Shown: positions 1 to 12,200 of the stretch, piece after piece
How positions within the stretch are numbered: the first letter of the stretch is position 1
How the letters are laid out: each line of letters begins with the position of its first letter
From: Numida meleagris
Taxonomy: Eukaryota > Chordata > Aves > Galliformes > Numididae
DNA: 64,000 nt
Assembly: GCF_002078875.1 (NCBI RefSeq)
Contig: NC_034410.1
Span: forward strand, 44,841,086-44,905,085
Direction of reading: 5' to 3'
The notes under the pieces: generated by a model
The model's database searches: none
Seen by the model: only the letters and a program-made list of their open reading frames with translations
Told to the model about the DNA's origin: nothing
Position numbers and translations under genes: made by a program

Positions 1-842
1 TCACATGCAGCCTCCACATCCTGATCGTCCTTCTCTTGACAGCCAAGGCTCCCGTGAGCCCATCCTTCCTGTCCCCCTCCCTCATCCCTGCCCAGGGCAG
101 GAGGAGAAGCCAAAGAAGGGACAGAGGCAGCTGCTCCTGGGGAGAACCAGGCTTCGGATCGAACAGAAAGAAGTGCTGAATTGCAGCAAGAAGATCCAGG
201 CCAGCTGCTTGGTTTGGACTGTTCTTTCAAGACTGGACAATCAACCATTTAAAACAACAGTACAAAATACTAAAAATTCAAAAACCGCAAAACCAAATAA
301 ACGCATTTTCTTCTTTCAAAAAGGAACGCAGTAATTGTCTCTCTGCTTTAGGAACCTTAGAGTTTGCACGTAAGTTCCCGCGTCCCCTCCTTGTCTCCCG
401 CACACAGGAACGTACCCCACAGCAGGACACACTGCCCTCATTTCCAGCCCCAGGAACAACCACCGCACTGCACACACCACTGAGGCTGTCCCCTTGCCCT
501 GCCACAGCACCCTCTGCTACGTGGCAGGAATATTTCATGCACACATCATCAAGAACATAGGAAAAAGCCCATTTTTATTCTTGAACCAAAGAATCATATA
601 TGCAAACTCCCTAATACTGAACACCAAAAGATCCTCAATGAATTACAAATGTCATTTAGAAAGTAGAAAACAGAATTTATTTTTACTTACTTTGCTGGAA
701 TATAAAAATTAAAAAAGTAAAAATCAAGTTTAGTTATCAGTCTAGAACCCGCTGCTGTTGAGAAAATAATGATGTATTTTCTGTTTTTGCAGCTTTTTTT
801 AATAAGAAATGGCCTCAGTTGTGTAGTTCTTCCTTGAAACTC

Positions 843-890
843 TTTGTGTGAGCCTGACTTTGTGTGAACCTGACTTTGTGTGAACCTGAC
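843..890. repeat. Three tandem copies of a 16-base unit
   Basis: TTTGTGTGAGCCTGAC is followed by two copies of TTTGTGTGAACCTGAC. Only one base (G/A) differs between the first and later units. It is a small minisatellite seed within CLASP2 intron 7. Confidence 0.95.
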
Positions 891-1882
891 TTCGTCCATC
901 CATTCTGAGCAGAATATGTCCCCTTTCATATAGCCCTTGGCTGTTCTACACATTCCCTCCCTCTCCCACTTACTTGTTTCACTGTCCCACAGACCTTCCA
1001 CAGCTATTAGCAATTGTATGCGCAGTTTAAAGACAAAACACTACTCAGAACCCATGTTAATCACTGTGATAGTACCACATGACCTTACAGTGAAAAGAAG
1101 CTTTCAGCTGGTTTGATTCAGAACAGCCATCAAATTCCAGCTCACAGTATCTGTCCTTCATCTCAAAGGCACAAGGAGGAAAGCCATTCCCCCGACCACA
1201 GCGCCCACCAGCTGCTTGCAATAGAAGAGGAGGAGTGCGAAGCCTCTAGAGGGAAATGAGCCAACACAGGCAGTCAGCGTGTTTATAAAACACGCTCAAA
1301 GAAGAACAGAAAAGGGAAGAAGTCATGCATTTCTATTCCCCAACACCAACTACTGCTACTGTCTAAAAGATTTTTTTCAGGAAATGGCTCCAGACAGTAC
1401 AAAGCACCACAGCTACATCCCGCCCATTTTCTGGGCCCGCATAACAACTGCTTTATTTACCATCATTCCCAGGCCTGAGTGGGTTTTAAAAGCTTCCTCC
1501 CTCCTACCAGAGGACTGACAAGTCAGAAATTCATGTCAAAAATGCATAAGCACAATTTTTATATATTTAAAATTAAGCTATCATCTGAAAAGAAACATTA
1601 CAGCCTTTTTACCTTTAATGTGTCCGATCTTTTTTTTTTTTTGGTCAAAAATAACATATTAAAGCTGTGCAGCACCCACATTTTACAGAAAGCACTAATC
1701 AGATTAAAGACTTAGGAAGACAGCCTTCCGCTCAGAAGAACATCAGGGAGTAGAAGATGATTGGTCCTGTACTCTAGGACATGTATACATTAATGAGGTA
1801 TTTTCAGAAAAGACAAAACCCATAATTTCGTATGCCTATGTGCAAAGGTACAATTCTTAGTACATTTGGATATTATTACTAG

Positions 1883-1909
1883 TATATGCAACTAAATCAG
1901 TTGCATATA
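1883..1909. other. Perfect 11-bp inverted repeat (hairpin)
   Basis: TATATGCAACT, a 5-base spacer AAATC, then AGTTGCATATA. The arms are perfectly complementary and could form a stem-loop or a symmetric protein site with two TTGCAT half-sites. It lies in CLASP2 intron 7. Confidence 0.85.
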
Positions 1910-4159
1910 GTGTAGCATTTGGAATATGACAAGTGCTTGAAGTCATCAAACATCGTTAACACGGCACATCATTTAAATGAAAATCCACTATTTCATCTAC
2001 GCAATTCAACACAGAATATTCAGTACATACTAGAAAACGGATGAGGGCAACCAAGTATATTCTCTTACAAAGTTGATCAGATGCTTTTAGATAGCTCTCA
2101 AATACCTTATGTCTGGAACTGCACTTGTTAGTGCATCCAAAGAAAACTTAGGTCTAACTTTCCTTTCATGATTCTTCCCATGGCCCCAGGTTTTAGCCAG
2201 ATAACTTTCTCCTTATTTTAATAAACTTGTTGAACTGAGAGCAAGACAGTCCCTCACCTATAAAACAATGAAGTGGCACAGTACTGAGCGACATCAAGGA
2301 AAGAAAGAGCTGATGGAAGCCACTGAACGACAAGGCACGAAGAGAATGCACAATGTGATGTGCCACCCTGCAATTACGTTAGCTACCTCCTAAACACGCT
2401 AATCTGGTTATCAGCGGATAAGGGCAGAAATGCATTAGCCTCTCCAAGAAACAAGAAATCCTGAGCAAGGAATGGTTCTTGACTAGTTTTCCTCAGCAAC
2501 CTGAGGAACAAACGCAGACCTACATTCACACAAGCATGTGAAATGCCTTTAGACCAAGCTACCGAATGCTTTCCCATTGGCATACATTCAGCGCAGAGGA
2601 AGTTAAGAGTTCAATTGCTTGCTGGTCCACAAACAATTATTTTCTTCCTCTGCCTGCTTCAAACAAAAGACTGGAGAGCTTGAGACAGTTAACGGGTAAA
2701 CAGAAAACTTGGCTCTTCCCTTTAATCTTCTCTTGGGAAATCAGATTAAGATTCAACATTTAAGCATTATGTTTTATTTACATTCCTGCTCATGTTCAAG
2801 AAAAACTTAAAGAATGCCAAACAGTTACAATAAGCCACTGTCTTGCATTTCAGACAAAATGTTCAAACTACCACCTCCATACAACGCCTCCAAACATACT
2901 CCATTTACCTTTACGACATATCCAGGCTGATTAAATGAACAAACCAAGGAAAACAAATTACAAGTTCAGTTCTCTGACGTACCAGCGCAACACTGCCCAG
3001 AACGATGGTGTATCTTCACAAACAGTAAGTTAAACATACTGGCCACAGTACAGTGCTGTTTTGTCAAGAAAAAAATATTTCTCACAGGCTACAGAATTGC
3101 TAACCTTAGAACAGAATGTTTCTGGTGTGTTGTGGGATGTACAGGATGATCGTGAAACAGAAAATCACAGCTAAGCCAGCATTTACATACAGAAAAAGAA
3201 ATCAAAAAGTTTTCTTAATAGTTACCAAGGTTTTGTTTTCCCTAACAGTTTTATAGCACAATGCCAAAGGACTGAATTCTTTGTAAATGTGGTAAGCAAT
3301 AGTTTCAAGAGAAACCAGCAGCTACATAATCATCCTACACACTCTTAATTGTATCTGGCATTACTGCTCAAAGCTCCCACACAGAACGTCAGCTGACTGC
3401 CTGAACAGTACTTTGTTCTTAGTGCCTTTGTTAATGACGAATTTAATTATACAGAGAAAAGCTCCACAACCACCCTCACTTTATAAACCTCGACCATTAC
3501 AGAACCACAAAAATCCTACGGCTTTGACTAGGGAATACAGTTATTTCTTAACATGCTACAACTCGCATCCTTCATCCACGCATTACCGCAACCCCTGTTT
3601 ACACCACACAGAACTGCACTGCTTCATGGGAAACCAGCACTGAGAAAAACAGCCCTAGAACAAAAATCACAAGAAAGAGTTCACTGTGCACTCAGTTCCA
3701 CAAGGACGGTGCCTTCCCCTGCCGTCTGCTGATGACAAACAAAAACAAACGCCAGAGAGCCGCCTGAGCATTCCTAAGCGTTCAGCATCACTCCAGCGGC
3801 TCCGATCCCTCTGTTCTGCCTCCCAGCTTCGCACCTCCAAAGAACCCAGCGACAAGCGTCCATTTCAGGACGCCTCAGAAGAGGTCTCTGTCTGGGTCTC
3901 AGCAAACTCAGATAAAAGATTCACTTTCATCAACGAACAGAATCTTTATCGGGCCAGTTTCCTTTATGTTTTTAGCACTACGCACATTGTACTCCGTAAA
4001 CGCAAAGCCCTCCTCCTACGTTCCTTAACTTGCTTTAAGTCAAATGACAACTTCTCAACTTCCTCTGAAAACGAAGATGCACGTACGGGAAGCTGTCACA
4101 CCAGGAGATGGTACGGAGGCAGAACACGAACCCGGTTTTTATCCAAAACGTGACCACAG

Positions 4160-5205
4160 GGCCCGCACCGCTTTACTGACCTACTTTCTCCCGGTTTGTG
4201 TAACAAGGCACCGCGCTGCGAAGGAAACGCAGCTCCACGCCGCAGCGTCATCCGACAAGCGGCGAGCCGCTTCCCTGACGGCACCCGCAGCGCCGCGCCT
4301 TTCCCCGCCGAGCAGCGCGGCCGGACGCCGCCCGCTCACGGGGAGGACCCCGCGCAGCGCGCCCCGAGCCCGCAGCGGGACCCTCCTCCCGCCCGGGGCT
4401 AACCGCGTCGGGCTCAGATGTCGAGCCGCCGCACGCGGGGCTTAGCGCGCTTACCGAGGTCCAGCCTCGCCGCGAGCGCAGAAAGGGGAGCGGCGCCCGA
4501 GGCTCGCCTGCCCCTCACCGCGGGCACCGCCGCGGGACCCCGCACCCGCCCCCAGACGCGGCCGGGGTCGCCACTCACCGTCCCCGATCGCCATCATAGC
4601 GCGGAGCGGCCGCGGGCGGTGGGTGCCGGGACGCGCAGCCCCCGCTCCCCGCCGCCACAGCCTCCCGCCGCACCCCGCTTCAAAATAGCAGTCCCGCCGG
4701 CGCGCGGCCCGGGCCCCGGCCCCGTCCCACCGGGGACTTTTACTGCGCTCCGCCCCCGCTCCGCCCCGCCGTCACGTGCCCGCGCCCTGCCCCGGCCGGG
4801 CCTTGCTGGCCGCGGGCCGAAAGGAGCGACGGAACCGCGAGCGGGGCGGCGGCGCTCCGTGCTGTTCAGTTTGAGGAAAGCGCCTTTTCCTGACGGTGTC
4901 CGGGCAACAGCTGCCGCAGAGCGTCCCGCAGCCGTCGGGAAAGCCTGGCGGAACCTCAGCTCCTGCACACGGCTGGCCCGAAACCGACGCGACAGCACCA
5001 TGTGCTGGAACAAGCGCTTCCTCCCCATGTATTTCCTCTCGTCAGAGGAGAAGTCGGGAGCGAAGCGCCTCGCCGAGCTGCTCCCTGCCGCGCTGAGCCG
5101 CTCGCTTCCTGCAGCGCGGGCGCTGAGCTCCAGTTCCCAGGGACGCACACGGGGACCTCGAGGCACAGTGCGGGCAGCGGCCCGGGCGGCACGGTTCCAT
5201 ACGTC
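4160..5205 (-). promoter_or_regulatory. CLASP2: Intragenic CpG-island promoter of the short CLASP2 isoform
   Basis: This kilobase is GC-rich and dense in CpG, in sharp contrast to the AT-rich intron on both sides. It contains GC boxes (for example the CCGCCCCC and CCGCCCC runs near 4750-4770) and a GTCACGTG E-box at 4771-4778. It surrounds the alternative first exon, which lies on the minus strand, so the start site should fall between about 4600 and 4900. No TATA box is evident, as is usual for CpG-island promoters. Long open frames on both strands here are by-products of GC content. Confidence 0.8.
4579..4597 (-). CDS. CLASP2: CLASP2 alternative coding first exon (short, TOG1-less isoform)
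   Basis: Within a CpG island inside intron 7, the minus strand reads ATG ATG GCG ATC GGG GAC G followed by donor GTGAGTGG, giving MMAIGD plus one base. Human CLASP2 gamma, as I recall it, begins MAMGDDKSFDDEE. Splicing to an exon that begins with AC would give MMAIGDDKSF here, a very close match. The phase is 1, the same as exon 7, so either promoter can feed the same downstream exons. The resulting protein would lack TOG1 and start in the Ser-rich linker before TOG2. The coding part is only 19 bases, so the call depends on the promoter context, splice donor and recalled isoform start. Either of the two adjacent ATGs could be used. Confidence 0.85.
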
Positions 5206-8200
5206 AGGATATAAACCACAAAGGGCAGCGGGTGAAACTGATCATCGTACGAATGCATGCTGAACTGCCGTATGAGCAAGCAGAACACAGACGGACCCCA
5301 AACCACATCGAATGCTCGTAGCACCTATCACCAGCCTCAGCGTTTCCCACGCTATACATTCACACCACGTCCCATTGGCGAGTGCTGCCAGTGTGTGATC
5401 TCACTGTCTCCACAGAAACCCTATTTCTAAAAAGAACACAACAAAGGGGAACGGGGAAGAAAAAAAAAAGCAAAATATGGCAAAACAAATAAACATTTCT
5501 GCTGCAGATGTTTATTGTTTGTTATAGGAGAACATTTGGCTTGACTGCATCTTTGTAATCTGTAACGTCACTCCCCCTTGACTGGGATGCTAAAATCAGC
5601 GCATCCCACCGATCACAGTGTATGTTTATAAAGGTAGCACTCCAGGGCATGCCATTTAATGGGAAAACTGCATGGGCTGAATAGAGATGTACAATTAATA
5701 CTCAGCTTGGATCATTCTATTTAATGAAGCAAAATATAAAGCTCAGTGTTATTATTTTCCCTACTTTTGGCTCCCTGTCTGAAAATGTACGCTACTCTCC
5801 AGTACGGAGGTCTGCTTAAATTCTCCTAGAGAAAACAGTATTTACAAATCTCAGCCGGCAGAAACAAGTGCTTTCTCAGCTTTGAGATTGGCTGCCAGCT
5901 CCGTTTCCATAGAAATGCACATTCATGTGCTGAAAAACGGGGAGGTGCTTTAAAGAGCCCCCTCCAGTTTCCAGGGACGCAAGACATTTCTGCTGGAGCA
6001 AAACGGCAAAACAAGCCCCGCACGCATGATCTGGCACCACAGACAAACACATCCAGATATGATTCTAATAACGTGTTGCATTACTGTCAATGTAAACAGA
6101 ACCCAAGCTTCTCAGAGCAGCTAATTCATTCACATAAATCATGGCAAAGGGAAGATGTCTGATTTTACTAGCCATGGCTGATTGCAAGGGAAGATGCTGC
6201 AATGAAGACGGGGGAGAGGGAATCAAAGGTCAGCAGGAGAGGCAAATTATTGGTATGATATTATTTAAGCTTGTAATGACTTATCAAGCAGCAGCATAAG
6301 ACTCGTGCCCAGTCCCCTCATTAGACACAGGGCCTTCCACGCTTCCCATTTGCTGGCTTTTGAAACTACACCCTGCCCCAGTTATTCTACCGGCACTTAT
6401 TTCACTGTGCTTTTCATGTCTTTGGCCCTTCGCTAGAATCCATCAGTCCCTACAGACAACTCATTCCCACCCTCATCACTGTGCTATCAGGGATTAGATT
6501 CAATGAAGGAGGATGGTAGCACAGGACTGAAAGGACTGCTCACGCTCGGCCCGTTATCAAAGGGATAACAACACATGAAATCCACCAGTGTGCATGAGAA
6601 CACAGGAGGAAAACCTTTTCCTCTCCTCCCTGTGTTTCTCCCACACATGCTGAAGAACACCAATACAACGTTTCTAAAACCGCCACATGTTTAATTGTGT
6701 TAGTAGGAGCATATTTTTCTTGTTTGTTTGTTTGAATTATTAAAAATACTATGGAAAATGTTCTTGTATTCAGGTGGAGTTTTTTAGGTTATGGTTCTTT
6801 TTTGCATATGCAAAATGAAGTGACTGAACAACTGTCAGAAATATTATTTGAAGAAAGGAACCTAAGTCACATCTCTGCTTTCTCAGAAACTAGGTCAACA
6901 TGACAAAGACTTACCAGCACAGCAGTGCCACTTATGACTATGTAAAAGATGGCACCTCTGACAGTTGTTTTTAGCAAGCCTTTCTCTATCCAGCACGCAC
7001 TTTGAAGAGAACCGCTGTCAGTTACACCTAATTTCTTTGAGAAAGCAACTCAGTTAAGATAGCAAAAAGCCACTCCTTTGGCTGGTTAAAAGAAAAAAAA
7101 AAAGTCCACTATGGACTGCACCATTCTAATTATACTAAAGTCTGTGGAATGTTTTTTGGCCTTTGACTCCTCACCCTCTGGAAACACAACCCTACTCCCC
7201 ACTGCTGCCTTTCAGCCCTACTCCAAAATATCAGTCTTTAAAAGCACTAAAAAAATCCTCCATACTGTAACACATGTATTTAGACATTAACACCTGGCCT
7301 TCATCCAGAGATATTTGATAAAGCTCCGAAAAGAAAAGCTGGTAACAAAGCTACAGGAATTCAACACTAACTTTACTGCTTCCACGTGTAGGTTTAAATA
7401 CAAACTGTCCTTCAGAGAATAAGGAAAGAGAAGGTCGAGATAAACCACTAACAATAGAAGAGTATATTTTCCGTAACATTAAAAAAACATCCGCTTAGAT
7501 GGATTCAACAGAGAAACGAGGTTCAAGTAAAGATCCTGAAACAAAGGTACCAGAGGGATTCTGTCTCTGGGACTAAAGAGGCAGACTCATGGTGGCTTCT
7601 GCACAGAATTTGCCACCTACAAGCCCCAAAGGATTTCTACCACTGTAGATCAGCACTAATACCTGTATGGTACAGATGAGATAAAATGGCTTAAAACAAA
7701 GAAACTGCACCAACTCTTGTAAGATACAGGCCAAAAGCTCCTATGTGCAATGTAAACTAGTCCAGCAATAAATATGGTGTTTCTTTATTTCCACATTACT
7801 TCAATTATCTCATAATATCTCATTATATTTACTTTCTCTTGTAACTTTCTCATATCTCTTGAGAACTGCCACCAGAAAAGATACAACTAAAATGTATCTT
7901 TGAGCCACTCAAACCTATGCAGTGATACGAACTTTAAAAGCAAAAAATAATGGTTTACCTTTCCAACAGGAGTCAATCTACAATCAAAGAGAATATTTAT
8001 GTAAAATATTTTTCTCAAAAATTAATATTTTCTGTCCATTTTTCATTACAAATTAATTTTCTCATTTTCAAGCGCTCAAGAACAGCAACGTTTTACTTCA
8101 AACCAGAACACAACATAGAACTTTACTGTAATCTCAAAAGGGTTTAAAAATGCATTTCTGCAAACCCACAATCTCTTCTGTTTTCACAGTAACAAGAGAA

Positions 8201-9135
8201 AGGTGAGAGCGTTTCAAATAAAGAAATATATTTGCATACATTATCAAATCACATATGCATTCCTCAAAATATTTCTACCCTCAAACCGTTACATTTTAGA
8301 TCTGGCAAAGCCTCCTTTCCAGTCAGAATAGTTAACAAAAAGTAAGTATCTGAAAATCCTCCACTATAAACCAAAATCTGCCGACTGTTTGCAGAAGACA
8401 GACAATGAAGCTTTCAAAACCAATCAAATAAAAGCCACTGCCACAACACCTCCCTTGTTGCACTGTTATGTAATTGCTGGGTTTTTTAAGTATAGTTTTA
8501 AGTAAGAAAGAATGATGGTTTTGCTCTTTCATCCTATAAAATACTGTTTCAGGACTGCAGCAGGAAGCAACAGGAATTCATTGCGTAACAGTTTCGTTTT
8601 CATGAAATACACCAGAAAAAGAGCTTGAAGTTAGTACGTTAAAGGAGAATTTTAAGATGAAATCATAACTTCAACATTTAAGTGTCTCTGAATGCTTCAG
8701 TCACCTATTTCTCTAATTTAGAACTACTCTATCATTATTCAACATTTTAACTGAGAAGAAACCACACAGAACAGCCATTATTCAATTATTTTCTTTCAGA
8801 ATCACTGCGAGATAAAGGCCTGTTTGATTTCTTTTTTTTCCATGCTCAAATACTCTGCAGCATTCTCATAACCTCTCCTGTGTGCACACATAACTTGTTA
8901 AAGATTCACTGCTGCTTCCCATATGGTTTCAAAACCTTTTCCAGTTGTACTCTGACTGCAGTCCTAAAAACCACTTTTGGTAATGTAAGTTTGTTTCACT
9001 ACGCAAATGGCTGTTTTTCTCGGTATACTTGCATATGTTTCTTGTCAACCATCTCACACTGTTAATACTAGCACTCAGATACTTATCTCGTATTAATCTA
9101 AAGCTGATGATTAACATATGTGCTTTCATACTCAC
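5206..9135 (-). other. CLASP2: CLASP2 intron 7, proximal part
   Basis: AT-rich intron between exon 7 and the internal promoter. No repeat family or gene is recognised. The block at about 6060-6310 is less simple in composition and could be a conserved element. No exon resembling the recalled palmitoylated beta-isoform start (MRRLICKRICDY) was found here. Confidence 0.75.
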
Positions 9136-9206
9136 CACTGATGTTACTTAAAATCATATTTCCAGAGTCTCTCACTTCATCAAATTTTGTAAAGATTGTT
9201 TGCAAC
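9136..9206 (-). CDS. CLASP2: CLASP2 coding exon 7 (end of TOG1, start of linker)
   Basis: A 71-base exon with acceptor TTTACAG and donor GTGAGT. It reads R-LQTIFTKFDEVRDSGNM and then ILSNIS, ending one base into a codon. It closes TOG1 (IFTKFDEV is strongly conserved) and enters the linker that in human CLASP2 leads into KSFDDEESVDG. That next exon is not visible in the remaining 9.1 kb and must lie left of the window. The phase-1 donor is identical to that of the alternative first exon at 4579-4597, as required if both splice to the same downstream exon. Confidence 0.93.
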
Positions 9207-12200
9207 CTGTAAAGAACAAAAATATATTTACATATATGTATATATATAAAAGCACATATTCATATACTGGAAATCCTCCAGGTTACCAGTAAAAATGTGA
9301 ATTAGTTTATTAGTATATAGAAAGCAGTCAGACAAGGGATTATGAGTTCTAGAAACCATTTCCAAAGGACTCCCCTTCTTAAGTTAGTTGAGCATCTTCA
9401 CACAAATGCACATAAAGCTACATCAAGTCAGCAAATAAAACTGAGCATCATTATTAGTAACACAATGAAAAATAATGACAATTCTGAAGTACAGGTTTAG
9501 TGATATTATATAGTGGCTTTCAGAAAGGAAGTGGTATTGCCCAATTTATACACAAACCTGTAAGGCAACAATTTGAACTACAGAATGCTTATGTGAAAAA
9601 AATAGGCAGTGATTGATATTTCATTTGTTCTGTGACAACTGCTAATTTTCTCAAAAATCTGGTTTATTATGAGAATATTTTTGAAGTGGTTTGTGCTTTC
9701 ACTGAAAAGAAGAAATTCTTTTTTCTAGACTTAAGGAACACTAAACACTTAAGTACCACTGATTCAAAAGCTGACAGTGGAAAACACGCTGCAATTGCTT
9801 AGCTACATGTTAAACAGAAAAAAAAAATTGAAGAAAAAAAATGTCCACATTAAGGTAGAAAATGTTATTCAAGCAAGAAAGTTGGCCAAATCTGAACAGC
9901 CAGCTCCCATCACTTCTGCAGAAAATGCAATAAAAGCAGGAGAAGTATCTCAGCATGGTATGTACAGATGTACGGACATTTCAGATACAAAACTAGCAGA
10001 ACTGAATACTGACCTTAAACACATACTTATCAACTACAAGTCACACAACAGTTGGCAAATCTAAAATGGGTATAGTTCAGTTATACTACCTCACACTTTC
10101 AAATACTTTAGAAGCCTTTAAGTGTTATTTTCACTTGCCAAATACTTGAAAGCATTTGCTAGACACCACACAATGAGCTGAGAATTCCACAGGAAGGCCT
10201 ACCTTACTCCGAATGTCTACAAAACAAACAAACAAAACCCTTAACACTATGTCCAAAAGGCTGAAGCTGTTATCCTGAGAGAAGCTGAATATAAAGACTA
10301 CAGAGAGCAACAGATGTCCTTCAGAATTTCACCTTGATTCTTATATCTTGTTAGGCTGATGGTGTGCTTTTGGCACACACACACATTTTTCAGAGAATTC
10401 AAAACAAAAAATTATTTCCTGCTCTTTTGAACTTCCTTATCAAAACACGCTTTGCTGAGCATTTTAAACAGTAGAGAAAAGTGAAACATTTCCTCATAAA
10501 TACATTATGATAATACATACGTTGCCTCTCACTCTGGGCAAAATATGTGATAAAGTAGTAACTATGAGCATTCCGTAATAATTTGTCAGCACTCAATGCT
10601 ATGCAGTCACAGTGGTACAAGCTAGAGAGCAACACAACGCTGCCAGCTGTAAAAGCTTAAAAGCATGTATTTCTGACTTCAGACAGACATAGTTTTGTAG
10701 CACAGACACTGGTTAAGCTGACAAACATTTCTCCTTACTTCCTCCTTCAGAAAAAAAAAGTGTCCAAATGTGGACACGCAGATGGACCTTATCTACAGTA
10801 TGAACTAGACAGATATGTAGAATGCACATACCACATAAAAGGCAGTCTTCATAAATGCATCCTGTAAAATACATAGCATTTCAAGATACGAAGCTGCAGC
10901 TTTAGACACAAGAACTCTCTAAACAAATAAATGTATTTTTTTTTACATTTATGTTTCTCAAGTAATGTTTGGAAAAGTTGTCAGATAACTTCCTGGAAGA
11001 TCTTGAAAGGCTGTAAACACTCAGACCAAGCAAGTGCTACCTTCCAAATCTGTATGTATTCCTTCTATTCACGGAAGATCAGCTACACGTTTCATACTCT
11101 AACAAATTCCATTTGGTCCAAATGGAACAAAAATGGTTCCATATTCTTGGCTCAAAGTCCAAGAAATGCAATATCCAGTCTCAGTATTCACAAACATATT
11201 AACACTAATATTTACAGACTCAGAAACAAAGACTGTCAAACCTCTTTGGCAGTAACTTTAACTAAAGGGGAAACACAACAGCTGTATCTCCAGCCACCAA
11301 CTCCATACTGATTTTTCTGAGAAAAGAAATATTCTTCAGGCCTAAATTTTTATTTACAAATTAATCTTAACAACAGAATAAAAATACACTGAACAAAAAT
11401 ACACTAGTAGAGATGAACTACAATAGTACAACTCCATCTTCTTTTATTAGCCATCCAGACCCTAATTGGGACCAATATCCTTCTGTAGACAGTCTACTAT
11501 ATTCTGCAAGTGCAAACCTATCAGATACAGATTATAAAACCTACTTAAGCTACTGTTAATTAATCACTAAGTACATTTGCCTTTATATAGACACAAAATG
11601 TATATACTATTTTCACATTTAAATAATTCGAGTGATTTCTCTAAATAATGCTTGATGAACTTTCCTGCCTTCCTTCCAGCTGACATGAGCTCTTATTCTC
11701 AGCTTTAAGGCAGAGTGCACTCAAGCAGATATGCACAGACCTCTAATGTGCAATTTGTTATGCAAATGAAGCAAGCCTACATTCTCTTAAATCACATGTT
11801 TACCAAATATTGAAGTAATGGTGCTAATATTTACGCCTACAATTTTAATGCACTGTCATAAAGTGAAAGAGCTGCAATATCACTATTTAAGGCTGAACTG
11901 AACAACTGAAAGCAGCTGTGTCTGAACTACAGATTATCTGTAATACTTAAAATCCTTAAAACCTACCCAGACACACAAACATGAACATAAATTTCCCTGA
12001 TAATAATGCTAAGATGGTACCGTAAATCAAGTTGTTTCACAGACCATAACTCCTGCATATCCATACGAAAAGTTTTATGCATCGAAGTGAAAACTTCTGG
12101 CAGACAGTGGGGAAGAAACCTGTTAAACTGTGTCTGTCACTGAAGGAGCAACAGTCTGAGATAGAGCTAATCTGTCTCTCCTGAGCTTTGTCAACTGCCT

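Larger units (their letters stand above)
1..4159 (-). other. CLASP2: CLASP2 intron 7, distal part
   Basis: AT-rich intronic sequence between the alternative first exon and the next CLASP2 exon, which is outside the window. I looked on the minus strand for an exon resembling KSFDDEESVDG and found none. Apart from the 16-base tandem repeat and the hairpin listed separately, I see only short A/T runs and no gene. Confidence 0.8.

Noticed and set aside
4418..5263. 281-codon plus-strand frame, with a 190-codon minus-strand frame at 4594-5166
   Set aside because: Arg/Pro/Ala-rich translation with no family resemblance. Both lie in a CpG island where stop codons are rare, and a splice-supported CLASP2 first exon occupies the same DNA.
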